Origin: DAOUEX01 sp034430235
Lineage (GTDB): Bacteria > Chloroflexota > Anaerolineae > UBA2200
Assembly (NCBI GenBank): GCA_964478075.1
Contig: CAYZGO010000012.1
Span: forward strand, 35,635 to 99,634
DNA length: 64,000 nucleotides
Direction of reading: 5' to 3'
Below are positions 34,426 through 42,710 of the stretch, one piece after another (the first letter of the stretch is position 1; each line of letters opens with the position of its first letter). Made by a program: the position numbers and the translations under genes. Under the pieces are notes generated by a model. That model was not told the DNA's origin. It ran no database searches and saw only the letters and a list, made by a program, of their open reading frames with translations.

Positions 34426-35945
34426 GGCTCCTTTTGCCCTCGTTGGCAGGCTCTACCTCCATCATAACCTAACGCTAGCCCCCACACAAACGAACGCGCC
34501 GCCCCGCTTTCCCCGCCACGACCGGTGCCGGTGGACGAAAAACGCGGGGCCTGTCCTGAGCGGAGCCGAAGGCCCGCGGGCTTGCCTTGCAGCCTTCTCA
34601 TTCTGCCGCCTGACGCTGTGCTTGCCGCCCGGCAGCATAATCTGCCGCCAGCAGCGCGCGCCTGGAAGGTCGCCTTGGCTGCCTCGCGCGCGGAGGACAG
34701 CGACGGTGATTCGCCCGTCGCCGCTGTCTGGGCGTCGAGCATGCGGACAAACATACCCAGGCCAGGCAGCCGGTAGAATCTGCCGATCACCAGACTATCG
34801 AACTTTTCCGCCACTGTCGCCATCTCGCCGGTCTTGCGGTTTGTTTGCGCCCACTTCTCCTCGGCGGCGAGTTCCGCCGGAAAGGACCTCAAGGTCTCCT
34901 CGACCGCGTCATGGAAGGGCGAAGGCCCCGTACCTGTGCCGGTACGGGACAGGTGCACAGTCAATTCGCTCTTCACAGCGTCGTACAGCCCTTTCAAAAA
35001 GTTGACATCATCTTTGCTCTCTTCTATCCCTTGCAGAATCGCATCTCTGCGCACCATGTCCGACTCCGAGGTGTCGCTGATCGCCGGGTGATGAAAGTAG
35101 GGCATTTCGCATATGAGGGTGAAAGGATCGCAGAACGCCCGGGCATACTCAAAGCTGAGCGTGCCCCCCGTGATGATCTCGGCCGGATCGGTGCCGGTCT
35201 GCTCTCCGAGGTAATCATACTCAGCAGTAATCGATGAATCCTTGTAGATCGCGCTGGCGTACTCTACTTCATAGGGCCTCTCTGGCTCACCCAGGTGCAG
35301 GGGCAGGCCCTGGCTTTCGACCAGCTTGTGGAACGGTGCGTACAACGGGGGCGCTTCTTCCCAGATGTAGAAGTACACCCCGCCAAAGTCCGAGTTATGC
35401 AGCGAATACATGAAATCGGGCCGCACCTGCTCGATCAGGGACATCAGCGCCTGCGTCTCGGGCAGCGGGTCGTGAAAGTGGAGGGTCTTGTAATCTATGG
35501 GAAAGGTCCACGCCACCTGCTGATAAGCAGGCGGGCGATAATAGTGACGAGCATAGTTCTCTATCGAGAATGGCCCCTTGAACCAACCCTCGTTGAGACG
35601 TGTGCCGTCGGGGTCAATGCACTTGATTAGATACCAGGTGTAGCCCAAGGACTCACGCAGCGCATCGTCCTCTACCAGCCGAAGCGACAGATACTCTAAC
35701 ATCATACTGCCGATGGGCTCATTGGGGTGGGGCATGGCAAAGAACAACGCCTGCCTGGGCCCAGTGCCTATTTTGATGGCCTCGATCGGGTCGCCCTGTC
35801 GCGAATGGCCGATGGGCAGGATCTCCACGGTGTTGGGATGCCTGTTCGCCAGTTGGTGGGTACTGGCTTTCAGTTCGTCCACCGTGAGAAAGACCTGATA
35901 GTCGGGAACGTCGTTGAGAATGCTGAGGACATCGTCGAGTTTCAT
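34386..35945 (-). CDS. M14-type zinc carboxypeptidase-like protein, C-terminus probably scrambled
   Basis: Starting at the ATG at 35945 (AGGAGG 9 nt upstream) the frame has 519 codons. The first 430 or so look like an M14 peptidase: the zinc-ligand pair HPNE in FFAMPHPNEPIG, DPDGTRLNEGWFKG and a third ligand in YSLHNSDFGG. From about AKATFQARAAGG on, the sequence becomes Arg/Gly-rich and low in typical features, and carries the short dispersed repeat at 34550-34572. It also runs into the endonuclease gene. I think the original C-terminus was lost by rearrangement. A deleted relative lies at 32.2 kb. Confidence 0.75.
   Translation of the reverse strand: MKLDDVLSILNDVPDYQVFLTVDELKASTHQLANRHPNTVEILPIGHSRQGDPIEAIKIGTGPRQALFFAMPHPNEPIGSMMLEYLSLRLVEDDALRESLGYTWYLIKCIDPDGTRLNEGWFKGPFSIENYARHYYRPPAYQQVAWTFPIDYKTLHFHDPLPETQALMSLIEQVRPDFMYSLHNSDFGGVYFYIWEEAPPLYAPFHKLVESQGLPLHLGEPERPYEVEYASAIYKDSSITAEYDYLGEQTGTDPAEIITGGTLSFEYARAFCDPFTLICEMPYFHHPAISDTSESDMVRRDAILQGIEESKDDVNFLKGLYDAVKSELTVHLSRTGTGTGPSPFHDAVEETLRSFPAELAAEEKWAQTNRKTGEMATVAEKFDSLVIGRFYRLPGLGMFVRMLDAQTAATGESPSLSSAREAAKATFQARAAGGRLCCRAASTASGGRMRRLQGKPAGLRLRSGQAPRFSSTGTGRGGESGAARSFVWGLALGYDGGRACQRGQKEPWRWYYLANTKNE
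34550..34572. repeat. Short dispersed repeat (GTCCTGAGCGNAGYCGAAGG)
   Basis: CCTGTCCTGAGCGGAGCC followed by GAAGG. The same word occurs at 36257-36283 and, degenerate, at 32313-32336. Here it lies within the aberrant C-terminal part of the peptidase frame. Confidence 0.6.
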
Positions 35946-36004
35946 TGCGGTTGTGCCTCCTTTGGCTAGTTGCACAGAGAACTGAATGGCCGTGCCCTGT
36001 CGGC

Positions 36005-36334
36005 ATATCCCTTGTTGGTTTAGACGGACAAGCAAGCCATCTGATGGTCGGCACCTACACTCTGTAGTTGTGGCTCGGTCCGAGAGCACGACCACGCCGC
36101 GAGTGTCATCGGGAGGCAGGTTGTCGAAGATGGTCTGGATGTCGAGCTTGGAGCAGCGTGAGCGCTGCTTCCCCAATGTCTCGCTGGGCTGTCTGCAGAG
36201 CGGCGACGAAGTAGGCCAGTATTCAAGCGCTCGGTGAGTCGCGGCCGCGACACCATCCTTGTCCTGAGCGTAGTCGAAGGATCAGGCTGGACGGGAGGGA
36301 CATACACTTTGGTCGCCAGGAGTGGCGTGGGCAC
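36005..36334 (-). pseudogene. MalT/LuxR-type ATP-dependent regulator remnant
   Basis: The frame opens PTPLLATKVYVPPVQP and continues MVSRPRLTERLNTGL, the standard N-terminus of MalT-like LuxR regulators, which are about 900 residues. After 45 residues the frame is lost; in a neighbouring frame TIFDNLPPDDTRGVVVLSDRA recalls a later segment, so a large internal deletion has occurred. Nine extra residues (DPSTTLRTR) between VQP and MVSRP are encoded by an inserted copy of the short dispersed repeat at 36257-36283. A good sigma-70 type promoter is still present upstream. Confidence 0.75.
36257..36283. repeat. Short dispersed repeat inserted in the MalT-like gene
   Basis: GTCCTGAGCGTAGTCGAAGG lies inside the MalT-like remnant and adds nine in-frame codons between two segments that are normally contiguous. 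It matches the copies at 34550 and 32313. Confidence 0.65.
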
Positions 36335-36400
36335 CTTCGCCTTCCTTGGCAGCCGCGCAAATCAAACTTCCTGTGCCATCCTGACGGCTTTTGCAGCCAA

Positions 36401-36429
36401 ATTCTAGCACATCTTGCCCATTTTCGCAA
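36401..36429 (-). promoter_or_regulatory. Sigma-70-type promoter of the MalT-like remnant
   Basis: On the minus strand TTGCGA, 17 bp, TAGAAT. It lies about 65 bp upstream of the remnant's ATG at 36334. Confidence 0.6.
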
Positions 36430-36596
36430 TGCTGTTATGCACGGTGTGTAGGGTGTCCATGACTTACTGTGCAGGTCTTGGCGCATGGGTACACCGAGCA
36501 TGTGGGCAGCGCTGAAGCCAGCGTCAGCAAACCCGGGGAATCTGGTTCAGAAGCAGCATCACGGGTAAACGGCGCACACGTGCGACCGCGACACGA

Positions 36597-36794
36597 CGGG
36601 CGGCTGCAAGAATTGTCGACTCGGAGTCCTGCGGACTCGGCAAGAAACAAGGCTTGCGACGGACGCAGACCTATTAGACATAGCGTACCGCTTCGAGTCG
36701 GATGCTACATATTGTATGACGCGGATCGGCGTACTGCTGGTGACTTGACCCGCTGGAGCAGAACTCCAGAAGGGTTCGACTCCCTCCCGCCCTA
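36597..36794 (+). ncRNA. Candidate structured RNA with tRNA-like 3' end (copy 2)
   Basis: A 198-nt segment related to the one at 11712-11946. GGGCGG at 36598-36603 pairs with CCGCCC at 36787-36792. Before the 3' strand stand a T-arm (AAGGG TTCGACT CCCTC, one mismatch) and a class-II-like variable hairpin TGGAG CAGAA CTCCA. The 5' part repeats the hairpin GAGTCC TGC GGACTC followed by GGCAAGAAACAAGGC. CTACATATTGTA and GGTGACTTGACCCGC precede the variable hairpin. A strong hairpin follows 31 nt downstream. It lies just before the radical SAM operon. Function is unknown. Confidence 0.4.
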
Positions 36795-36825
36795 CTGAGG
36801 CACACCTCAAGACCACCTTGGATAT

Positions 36826-36857
36826 GTAAAGGCACTGCCTGTCGGCAGCGCCTTTAC
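36826..36857 (+). terminator. Strong hairpin after tRNA-like RNA copy 2
   Basis: GTAAAGGCACTGCC pairs with GGCAGCGCCTTTAC around the loop TGTC, with one internal mismatch. No long T run follows, so termination is likely but not certain. It precedes the promoter of the radical SAM operon. Confidence 0.6.
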
Positions 36858-36930
36858 TTGCGGTTATGGCTTCTTATGTTCCCTGCTCCCAGCTTGGCCT
36901 AGTCAGGACAGGCAGGGCTATCAAAGTCGT

Positions 36931-36959
36931 TTGCTTTTCGACTCTTCTATTAGTATAGT
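36931..36959 (+). promoter_or_regulatory. Sigma-70-type promoter of the radical SAM gene
   Basis: TTGCTT, 17 bp, TATAGT, ending 45 bp before the ATG at 37005. Confidence 0.6.
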
Positions 36960-37004
36960 ATGCAACGCGCCAGACCGCCGTAGAACGCCAGTAAGGTATT
37001 ATTC

Positions 37005-37841
37005 ATGGATTTCAGCCGCAAGCAGTCCGATGTCTTGGCCGACATAAAGCGCCTTCAATCTGGCCTCCCCGGCCTATGTTTCCACGAGCCTCACCAGGCC
37101 GTAAGTACTGGGCCTCTCATCCCTGGCTGCGAGATATGCATACGTAAGGGATACATGTCCTTGCAGCTCGGTTTCGCCTGCAACGCCAAATGCCCTTTCT
37201 GCTTCGTAGAGACCCACGATGCGGACACGCCTGACGAGGACGAAAAGTACCACCGGCGGGCTCTTCTAAACCAGTTCCACCGCCGCAAGCACGAACTGGA
37301 AGGCGTTGCCCTGACGGGAGGCGAACCCCTGTTGTACCTCCCTGAGTTGGAGGCCTGTGTGTCTGAATTGCGAGCCACAAACCCTGCATTGCACTTTTGG
37401 GTCTACACCAACGGCATCCTCGCCGACAACGAACGCCTGCGCATACTCCAGGAGCTGGGTATCAATGAGATTCGCTTCAACCTCGCGGCAACTGGGTACA
37501 GCGAGAAAGCGCTGAGGTACCTAGCTCAGGCCAGACACATGTTCGAGTATGTAGCCGTAGAAGTACCGTCGTATCCGAAGCAGAAGGATGCGTTGATAAG
37601 GTGCCTTGGAGAACTGGATCGTATAGGGATAAATCAACTGAACCTGCAGGAGCTATTGGTGACGAGCGCCAACATACAGCGTTTGGATGGAGAAGGATAC
37701 CAGTCGGGCATACTATTCGCCAAGAAACTCTTTCTCTATGGAAGCAGGCGCATGACCTACGAGGTGATGCAGCACTGCATCGCCAAGGGATATTCATTCA
37801 CCGTCAACGATTGCTCGGCTGGCCAATTTGGCAGGAGTTGA
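37005..37841 (+). CDS. Radical SAM protein linked to aldehyde ferredoxin oxidoreductase
   Basis: A 278-residue radical SAM enzyme with the cluster motif CxxxCxxC at Cys59, Cys63 and Cys66 (FACNAKCPFCF), preceded by a further CxxC at residues 42-45. GGEPLLYLPELE is the usual SAM-contact segment. The C-terminus contains further Cys (MQHCIAKGYSFTVNDCSAG) that might bind a second cluster or substrate. It starts the plus-strand run leading to a DUF4342 protein, a ferredoxin and a tungsten oxidoreductase, so cofactor or peptide maturation for that enzyme is a reasonable guess. The reaction is unknown. The start follows AAGG. Confidence 0.85.
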   Translation: MDFSRKQSDVLADIKRLQSGLPGLCFHEPHQAVSTGPLIPGCEICIRKGYMSLQLGFACNAKCPFCFVETHDADTPDEDEKYHRRALLNQFHRRKHELEGVALTGGEPLLYLPELEACVSELRATNPALHFWVYTNGILADNERLRILQELGINEIRFNLAATGYSEKALRYLAQARHMFEYVAVEVPSYPKQKDALIRCLGELDRIGINQLNLQELLVTSANIQRLDGEGYQSGILFAKKLFLYGSRRMTYEVMQHCIAKGYSFTVNDCSAGQFGRS

Positions 37842-37866
37842 CCGCAGATACAACGCAGGAGGCAGC

Positions 37867-38115
37867 ATGAGCGAGGAAAAGACCGTACACGAAGAATTCA
37901 AGATCACAGGCGAACAACTGCTGCAGAAGGTGAAGGAGCTCGTTCACGAGGGCAACGTCCGGCGAATCAGCGTCAAGCAGGATGATCGGACGCTGCTCGA
38001 AATCCCACTGACGCTTGGCGTGGCTGGCATCGTGCTGGCGCCCACGCTGGCCGCCGTCGGCGCACTCGCAGCCCTCGTCACCGAGTGCACCATCGTGGTG
38101 GAGAAAGTCGAGTAG
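37867..38115 (+). CDS. DUF4342-type small protein
   Basis: An 82-residue protein: a charged N-terminal half (EEFKITGEQLLQKVKELVHEGNVRRISVKQDDR) and a hydrophobic C-terminal half with a Gly/Ala-rich segment (LTLGVAGIVLAPTLAAVGAL), probably one membrane helix or a pore-like hairpin. This matches the DUF4342 pattern. AGGAGG precedes the ATG. It lies between the radical SAM gene and the ferredoxin-oxidoreductase pair. No function is known to me. Confidence 0.8.
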   Translation: MSEEKTVHEEFKITGEQLLQKVKELVHEGNVRRISVKQDDRTLLEIPLTLGVAGIVLAPTLAAVGALAALVTECTIVVEKVE

Positions 38116-38160
38116 TTCTACGGCTCCAGGTACGTGCTCCGGCAAGTTTCTGATAGCCAT

Positions 38161-38189
38161 TTGCCACGCAAGGTGCAACGTAGTACAAT
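38161..38189 (+). promoter_or_regulatory. Sigma-70-type promoter of the ferredoxin-oxidoreductase genes
   Basis: TTGCCA, 17 bp, TACAAT. It gives a leader of about 170 nt before the ferredoxin ATG at 38364, which could hold a regulatory element, although none was recognised. Confidence 0.65.
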
Positions 38190-38363
38190 AGGATCAGGTA
38201 ACTGCCCTGTGTCAATCAATCGACCCGTGAAGCATCGTTCATCCTCGCGCAGCATCTTCGCCCCCCTGCGCGGCGAACGGCGCCCGACGGGACGGCTGTT
38301 TGCCTCGCAAGAGGCACTTGCTGTACGGCATAAACTCGACATCGCAGGAGGAAACCTCGAACC

Positions 38364-38804
38364 ATGAGAGTGCTCATCTTCAAACCCGAGCTGTGCAATG
38401 GCTGCCGCATCTGCGAAGAGGTTTGTTCCCAAACCTTGTTCAAGGAAGCGAACGCCGAGAAATCGGCCATCCGTATCTCCGAGATAGCGGGTCAGCCAGG
38501 CCATTACGAGGCGTTAATCTGCAACCAGTGCGGTGAGTGCATTGACATCTGCCCAACGATGGCCATCTGGCGCGACAAGCGCGGCATCGTGCGCATTAGA
38601 AAGAGGTTGTGTGTGGGCTGCCTGTCCTGTGTTGGCTTCTGTCCTACCCTGGCCATGTGTATCCACGCCGATTACGTGGTGCCTTTCAAGTGTGTGACGT
38701 GCGGCAAATGCGCAGAAGCGTGTCCCACGGGCGCACTTTCTGTGGAAGATCTGCCAGATGCAAAGCCGACCGAGACAGAAAAACGCATCAAGGTGGTGGC
38801 ATAA
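38364..38804 (+). CDS. Four-cluster ferredoxin, aldehyde oxidoreductase partner
   Basis: A 146-residue protein with four CxxCxxCxxxC motifs: CNGCRICEEVC, CNQCGECIDIC, CVGCLSCVGFC and CVTCGKCAEAC. This gives up to four 4Fe-4S clusters, as in the HycB/CooF-like electron carriers coded next to tungsten oxidoreductases. GGAGGAAAC precedes the ATG. Its TAA overlaps the oxidoreductase ATG by one base, so translation is coupled and the two proteins very likely form a complex or transfer electrons directly. Confidence 0.92.
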   Translation: MRVLIFKPELCNGCRICEEVCSQTLFKEANAEKSAIRISEIAGQPGHYEALICNQCGECIDICPTMAIWRDKRGIVRIRKRLCVGCLSCVGFCPTLAMCIHADYVVPFKCVTCGKCAEACPTGALSVEDLPDAKPTETEKRIKVVA

Positions 38805-40993
38805 TGGAATCCATAGAGAAGATACGCGCAGCACACAAGATCCTGGCAGAGTTTCACTATGAGCCTCCAAAGGTACAGCGTGGCTACGCTGGTCAGACGC
38901 TCTATGTCAACGTATCGGACAATGCTATTGTCAGCAAGCCCGTTGACGAGAAAATGAAAAGCACCTTCATTGGAGGCCGGGGCTTTGGATTATGGCTGCT
39001 CTGGAACGCAGTCAGCAGCAGTACCCGCTGGAATGACGTTGAGAATGAAGTCATCCTCTCCTCTGGCCCCATTGGGGGCACGACAGTCTACCCTGGCGCT
39101 GGCAAATCAATTGCTGTGAGCATCTCACCGCTCACTGGCACAGTTATTGACAGCAACGTGGGTGGGCATTTTGGTCCCCTGCTCAAGTTCGCTGGCTGGG
39201 ACGCCATTGAGATCCAAGGCAAAGCCAACAAAGAAGTCATTGTCTTTGTGGACGGCAACAAGGGCCTGGTGCAAATCATCGATACCCCAGAGGAAGCAAA
39301 TGACAGCTACGTCTTGCCCGAACAGATCCTGGAGCTCTTCGCCGAGTTCCCGAACGAGAAAGTGGGCATCTCGTCCGTTTCCACAGGATCAGGAGCCGAG
39401 CACACACTTATGGGCTGTCTGAACGTGAGCTTCTATGATGTGAGACGCGAGTTCGCCCGCTTGAAGCAGGCAGGGCGTGGCGGCATAGGCACAGTGCTTC
39501 GCCACAAGAAGGTCAAGGCCCTCGTAGTCAAGTATCTGGGCGTGAAAGCGGATTCCAATGCCCCAGACAATTGGGAAGAATTGATAAAAGTGGGCAGCAA
39601 AATGCACCGCGAGATATGCGAGCAGGATCCAATCATGAACGACATGCGCGGTAACGGTACTTCCTACCTGGTGAGCATTATGAACGACTTTGACCTGCTG
39701 CCCGTACACAATTTCCGCTACGGCTCACACCCCCAGGCAGCCAAGCTCTACAGCACCGAGTTCAAGAAATACTTCAGCCTGGGCATCCCCGACGGATGCT
39801 GGTACGGTTGCACATTGGCCTGCTCCAAATGCGTGGAGCGCTTCCAGCCCCATACCGGACCTTACAAAGACCAATCGGTGCACGTGGACGGGCCAGAATA
39901 CGAGACAATCGCCGGCATCGGCTCCAGTTGCGGCATCTTTGATGCGCACGCCGTGTTGGAGGCCAACTTTTACTGCGACACCTATGGCATTGATACAATT
40001 TCGTTCGGTACGGCACTGGCCTTTGCCATGGAATGCTACGAGGAGGGCATCCTCAACAAGGAGAGGACCGGTGGCCTGGAACTGCACTTTGGCAACACAT
40101 TGGCCATGCTGGAAGTCCTGCACCAGATGGGACGAGGTGAGGGCTTTGGTACAGTCATGGGACAGGGCATTCGCCGCATGAAGCACATCTTCACTGAGCA
40201 GTACGGTGCCGACTCCCAGTTCCTTCAGGACATTGGTATGGAGTGCAAGGGACTGGAATACTCTGAGTATGTAACGAAAGAATCCGTGGCACAACAGGGC
40301 GGCTACGGCCTGGCCAACAAAGGCCCCCAACATGATGAGGCCTGGCTGATCTTCATGGACGCCGTCGCCAAACAGATTCCGACATTTGAAGACAAGGCCG
40401 AGGCGCTGCACTACTTCCCCATGTTCCGCACCTGGTTCAGCTTAAACGGCCTTTGCAAGCTGCCCTGGAACGACGTCGAACCAGCCGATAACAAGACAAA
40501 GTACGAGCCATGGCTGGCTGCCCGCGTTCCGGAGCACGTGCGCAACTACATCCGCCTGTTCACCGCTGTAACAGGTCGCCATGATGTCAAAGAACCAGAA
40601 GACCTCATCCGCATGTCGGAGGCAGTGTACAACTTCCAACGCATCTTCAACCTCAAAATGGGCTACGGCACTCGGAAGCACGACGCTATCCCCTACCGAT
40701 CTGCGGGGCCTGTGACTGTCGAAGAGTACGAATCCCGCGCAGAACGCTACGACAAACAACTGCTAGACTTCGTGGGCTTTGACCCTGAGGGTAAGAGCAC
40801 CAAAGAGAAGATGGACGCCCTGCGCGCCTATCGGGAGCGACGTTACGAGTCTCTGATTGATGCTGTATACAAACGCCGGGGCTGGACGCCTGAAGGCATT
40901 CCTACTCTAGAGATAGTTGAACGCCTGGGTATTGACTATCCTGACGTAGTGGCTTTGTTGAAGAAGCACCTCCGCGAAAAAGAGAGTAACTGA
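38804..40993 (+). CDS. Tungsten-containing aldehyde ferredoxin oxidoreductase family protein
   Basis: A 729-residue AOR-family enzyme. The N-terminal domain has GGRGFGLWLLWNAV and LSSGPIGGTTVYPGAGKSIAVSISPLTG, and RGGIGTVLRHKKVKALVV for the pterin-binding region. Cysteines for the 4Fe-4S cluster lie in GCWYGCTLACSKC, with a further one in GLCKLPWN. The length exceeds the 605 residues of the archaeal AOR, with an extended C-terminus. It oxidises aldehydes (or reduces acids) with ferredoxin in the cytoplasm, using a tungsto-bispterin. The substrate is open; benzaldehyde- or glyceraldehyde-type relatives also belong here. Confidence 0.92.
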   Translation: MESIEKIRAAHKILAEFHYEPPKVQRGYAGQTLYVNVSDNAIVSKPVDEKMKSTFIGGRGFGLWLLWNAVSSSTRWNDVENEVILSSGPIGGTTVYPGAGKSIAVSISPLTGTVIDSNVGGHFGPLLKFAGWDAIEIQGKANKEVIVFVDGNKGLVQIIDTPEEANDSYVLPEQILELFAEFPNEKVGISSVSTGSGAEHTLMGCLNVSFYDVRREFARLKQAGRGGIGTVLRHKKVKALVVKYLGVKADSNAPDNWEELIKVGSKMHREICEQDPIMNDMRGNGTSYLVSIMNDFDLLPVHNFRYGSHPQAAKLYSTEFKKYFSLGIPDGCWYGCTLACSKCVERFQPHTGPYKDQSVHVDGPEYETIAGIGSSCGIFDAHAVLEANFYCDTYGIDTISFGTALAFAMECYEEGILNKERTGGLELHFGNTLAMLEVLHQMGRGEGFGTVMGQGIRRMKHIFTEQYGADSQFLQDIGMECKGLEYSEYVTKESVAQQGGYGLANKGPQHDEAWLIFMDAVAKQIPTFEDKAEALHYFPMFRTWFSLNGLCKLPWNDVEPADNKTKYEPWLAARVPEHVRNYIRLFTAVTGRHDVKEPEDLIRMSEAVYNFQRIFNLKMGYGTRKHDAIPYRSAGPVTVEEYESRAERYDKQLLDFVGFDPEGKSTKEKMDALRAYRERRYESLIDAVYKRRGWTPEGIPTLEIVERLGIDYPDVVALLKKHLREKESN

Positions 40994-41004
40994 AAGGCGC
41001 TTCC

Positions 41005-42669
41005 ATGTCCAGAACTGCTGCTGTTCTATTACTCATTGCAACGCTCGTATCCGCCTGCGCGCTCCCCACCGTGACTCCCTCGCCGACCGTAACGCCGACG
41101 CCGCCCCCGCCGACTGCAACGAGCACGCCCATTCCACCCACCGCCACGCCGGCCCCACTTCGTGTCTGGCTCGATCCCGCTGCGCCCTCCGCCATACGTA
41201 ACTTGGTCACCGCTACACTGGCGGAGCACGCCACCGTCCAGGCCCCCTCTCCCGGCCGCGCCGATCTGCTCGTGGGCCCGGGCCTGCCGGTAGCATTGGC
41301 CCGCTGGTTCTACGCCCTTGTCGCCCCCTTCCCGACGCTCGCCGACGGCGTGCAGTGGGCCGACGTGCGTCGCTTCTGGGCAGGCGAGGCAGATGGGTTG
41401 GCCGAGATTTCCGGTGACACAACTACTCCCACCCTGTTCATCGCACCAGACGCGCTGGCCGTCCTCCAGGGGCTCCTCGGGCCCCCTGATGATAACGCTC
41501 CCGTCACCGTAGCCGAGCCCGCTGAACTGCTTGACGAAGCATGGGCCGCTCGCCCTCACTCCTGGGCAATAGTCCCGTTCGACGAACTTGAGCCACGCTG
41601 GAAGGTGCTGACCTTGGATGGAGCAAGCGTGCTCGACAAACGGCTTGACGTAGAGACTTATCCACTGGCAGTGATGGTCGGCGCACAGGGCAAGGAAGCA
41701 GACACTCTGGCCGCAGCCCTGCTTGCCCAAGGAGGAATCCTTACCAACCGTGACACAGAGCGGATGACTGTATTGGTAATGACCGGCGTGACGGCATTGG
41801 TGCGAGGCATCGCCCATCGCATGGAGCAGAAGGGGGTGCTGTATCCGGCCGAGAAGATCGGCACACTGCTCAAGAATGCTGACCTGACCCACATCAGCAA
41901 CGAAATCCCGTTTACAGAGGACTGTCCACCACCTGACCCACATCAGGAATCGCTGGTATTTTGCAGCAGCCCACGCTACATCGAGCTTCTCCGTGCCGTG
42001 GGCACCGACCTGGTGGAACTGACTGGCAATCACTTCCAGGACTATGGCTCCCAGGCTACTCTGGATACGCTGGAGATGTACCGCCACGAGGGTTGGCCCT
42101 ACTACGGTGGCGGGGCGAACCTGGAAGATGCCCGCAAGCCGCTAGTGATCGAGCACAATGGCAACCGCTTCTCGTTCATTGGCTGCAACCCGGTCGGCCC
42201 TGCCTTCGCATGGGCCACCGCCAATGGCCCCGGCGCGGCCCCCTGCGACTTTGAGTACATGCATGCCGAGATTGCCCGACTCAGATCGGAAGTAGACGTG
42301 CCAATCGTGACCTGGCAGTACTGGGAGTTTTATCGGTACGAACCAACGTCCCAGCAGCAGGCCGACTTTCGAGGAATGGTGGACGCCGGAGCCGCCATCG
42401 TCAGCGGGAGCCAAGCTCATCATCCACAGGCCATCGAGTTCTACGAGGGCGGCTTCATCCACTACGGTCTAGGAAACCTTTTCTTCGACCAAATGCATAC
42501 CTTGGGAACGCGCCAGGAAATGGTGGATCGCCACGTGATCTACCAAGGCCACCACATCTCCACGGAACTGCTCACCTTTATGCTGGAGGACTTTAGCCAG
42601 CCCCGGCCGATGACTATACAGGAGCGGCGCCAATTGCTGGCAGCCGTGTTCGAAGCGAGTGGGTGGTAG
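41005..42669 (+). CDS. CapA-like lipoprotein with an N-terminal binding-protein-like domain
   Basis: A 554-residue lipoprotein: lipobox VSAC with Cys18, then a Pro/Thr linker to residue 50. Residues 50-235 resemble a phosphate/molybdate-type substrate-binding fold (LRVWLDPAAPSAIRNLV, ADLLVGPGLP). From about residue 245 on it is a CapA/PgsA-type metallophosphatase (LVMTGVTALVRG, LTHISNEIPF, LVELTGNHFQDYG, QAHHPQAIEFYEGGFIHYGLGNL). It acts on the cell surface; CapA proteins are tied to polyglutamate or peptidoglycan-associated hydrolysis. It begins 12 bp after the oxidoreductase stop, but a functional link is doubtful. Confidence 0.85.
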   Translation: MSRTAAVLLLIATLVSACALPTVTPSPTVTPTPPPPTATSTPIPPTATPAPLRVWLDPAAPSAIRNLVTATLAEHATVQAPSPGRADLLVGPGLPVALARWFYALVAPFPTLADGVQWADVRRFWAGEADGLAEISGDTTTPTLFIAPDALAVLQGLLGPPDDNAPVTVAEPAELLDEAWAARPHSWAIVPFDELEPRWKVLTLDGASVLDKRLDVETYPLAVMVGAQGKEADTLAAALLAQGGILTNRDTERMTVLVMTGVTALVRGIAHRMEQKGVLYPAEKIGTLLKNADLTHISNEIPFTEDCPPPDPHQESLVFCSSPRYIELLRAVGTDLVELTGNHFQDYGSQATLDTLEMYRHEGWPYYGGGANLEDARKPLVIEHNGNRFSFIGCNPVGPAFAWATANGPGAAPCDFEYMHAEIARLRSEVDVPIVTWQYWEFYRYEPTSQQQADFRGMVDAGAAIVSGSQAHHPQAIEFYEGGFIHYGLGNLFFDQMHTLGTRQEMVDRHVIYQGHHISTELLTFMLEDFSQPRPMTIQERRQLLAAVFEASGW

Positions 42670-42710
42670 CAACGAGAATCCATCGCGTTGTCAGCTTCCA
42701 GGCTTCCTTG

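Noticed and set aside
34386..36176. Single 596-residue protein covering the M14-type peptidase
   Set aside because: The first 77 residues belong to a MalT-like remnant and no start signal supports them; AGGAGG marks the real ATG at 35945.
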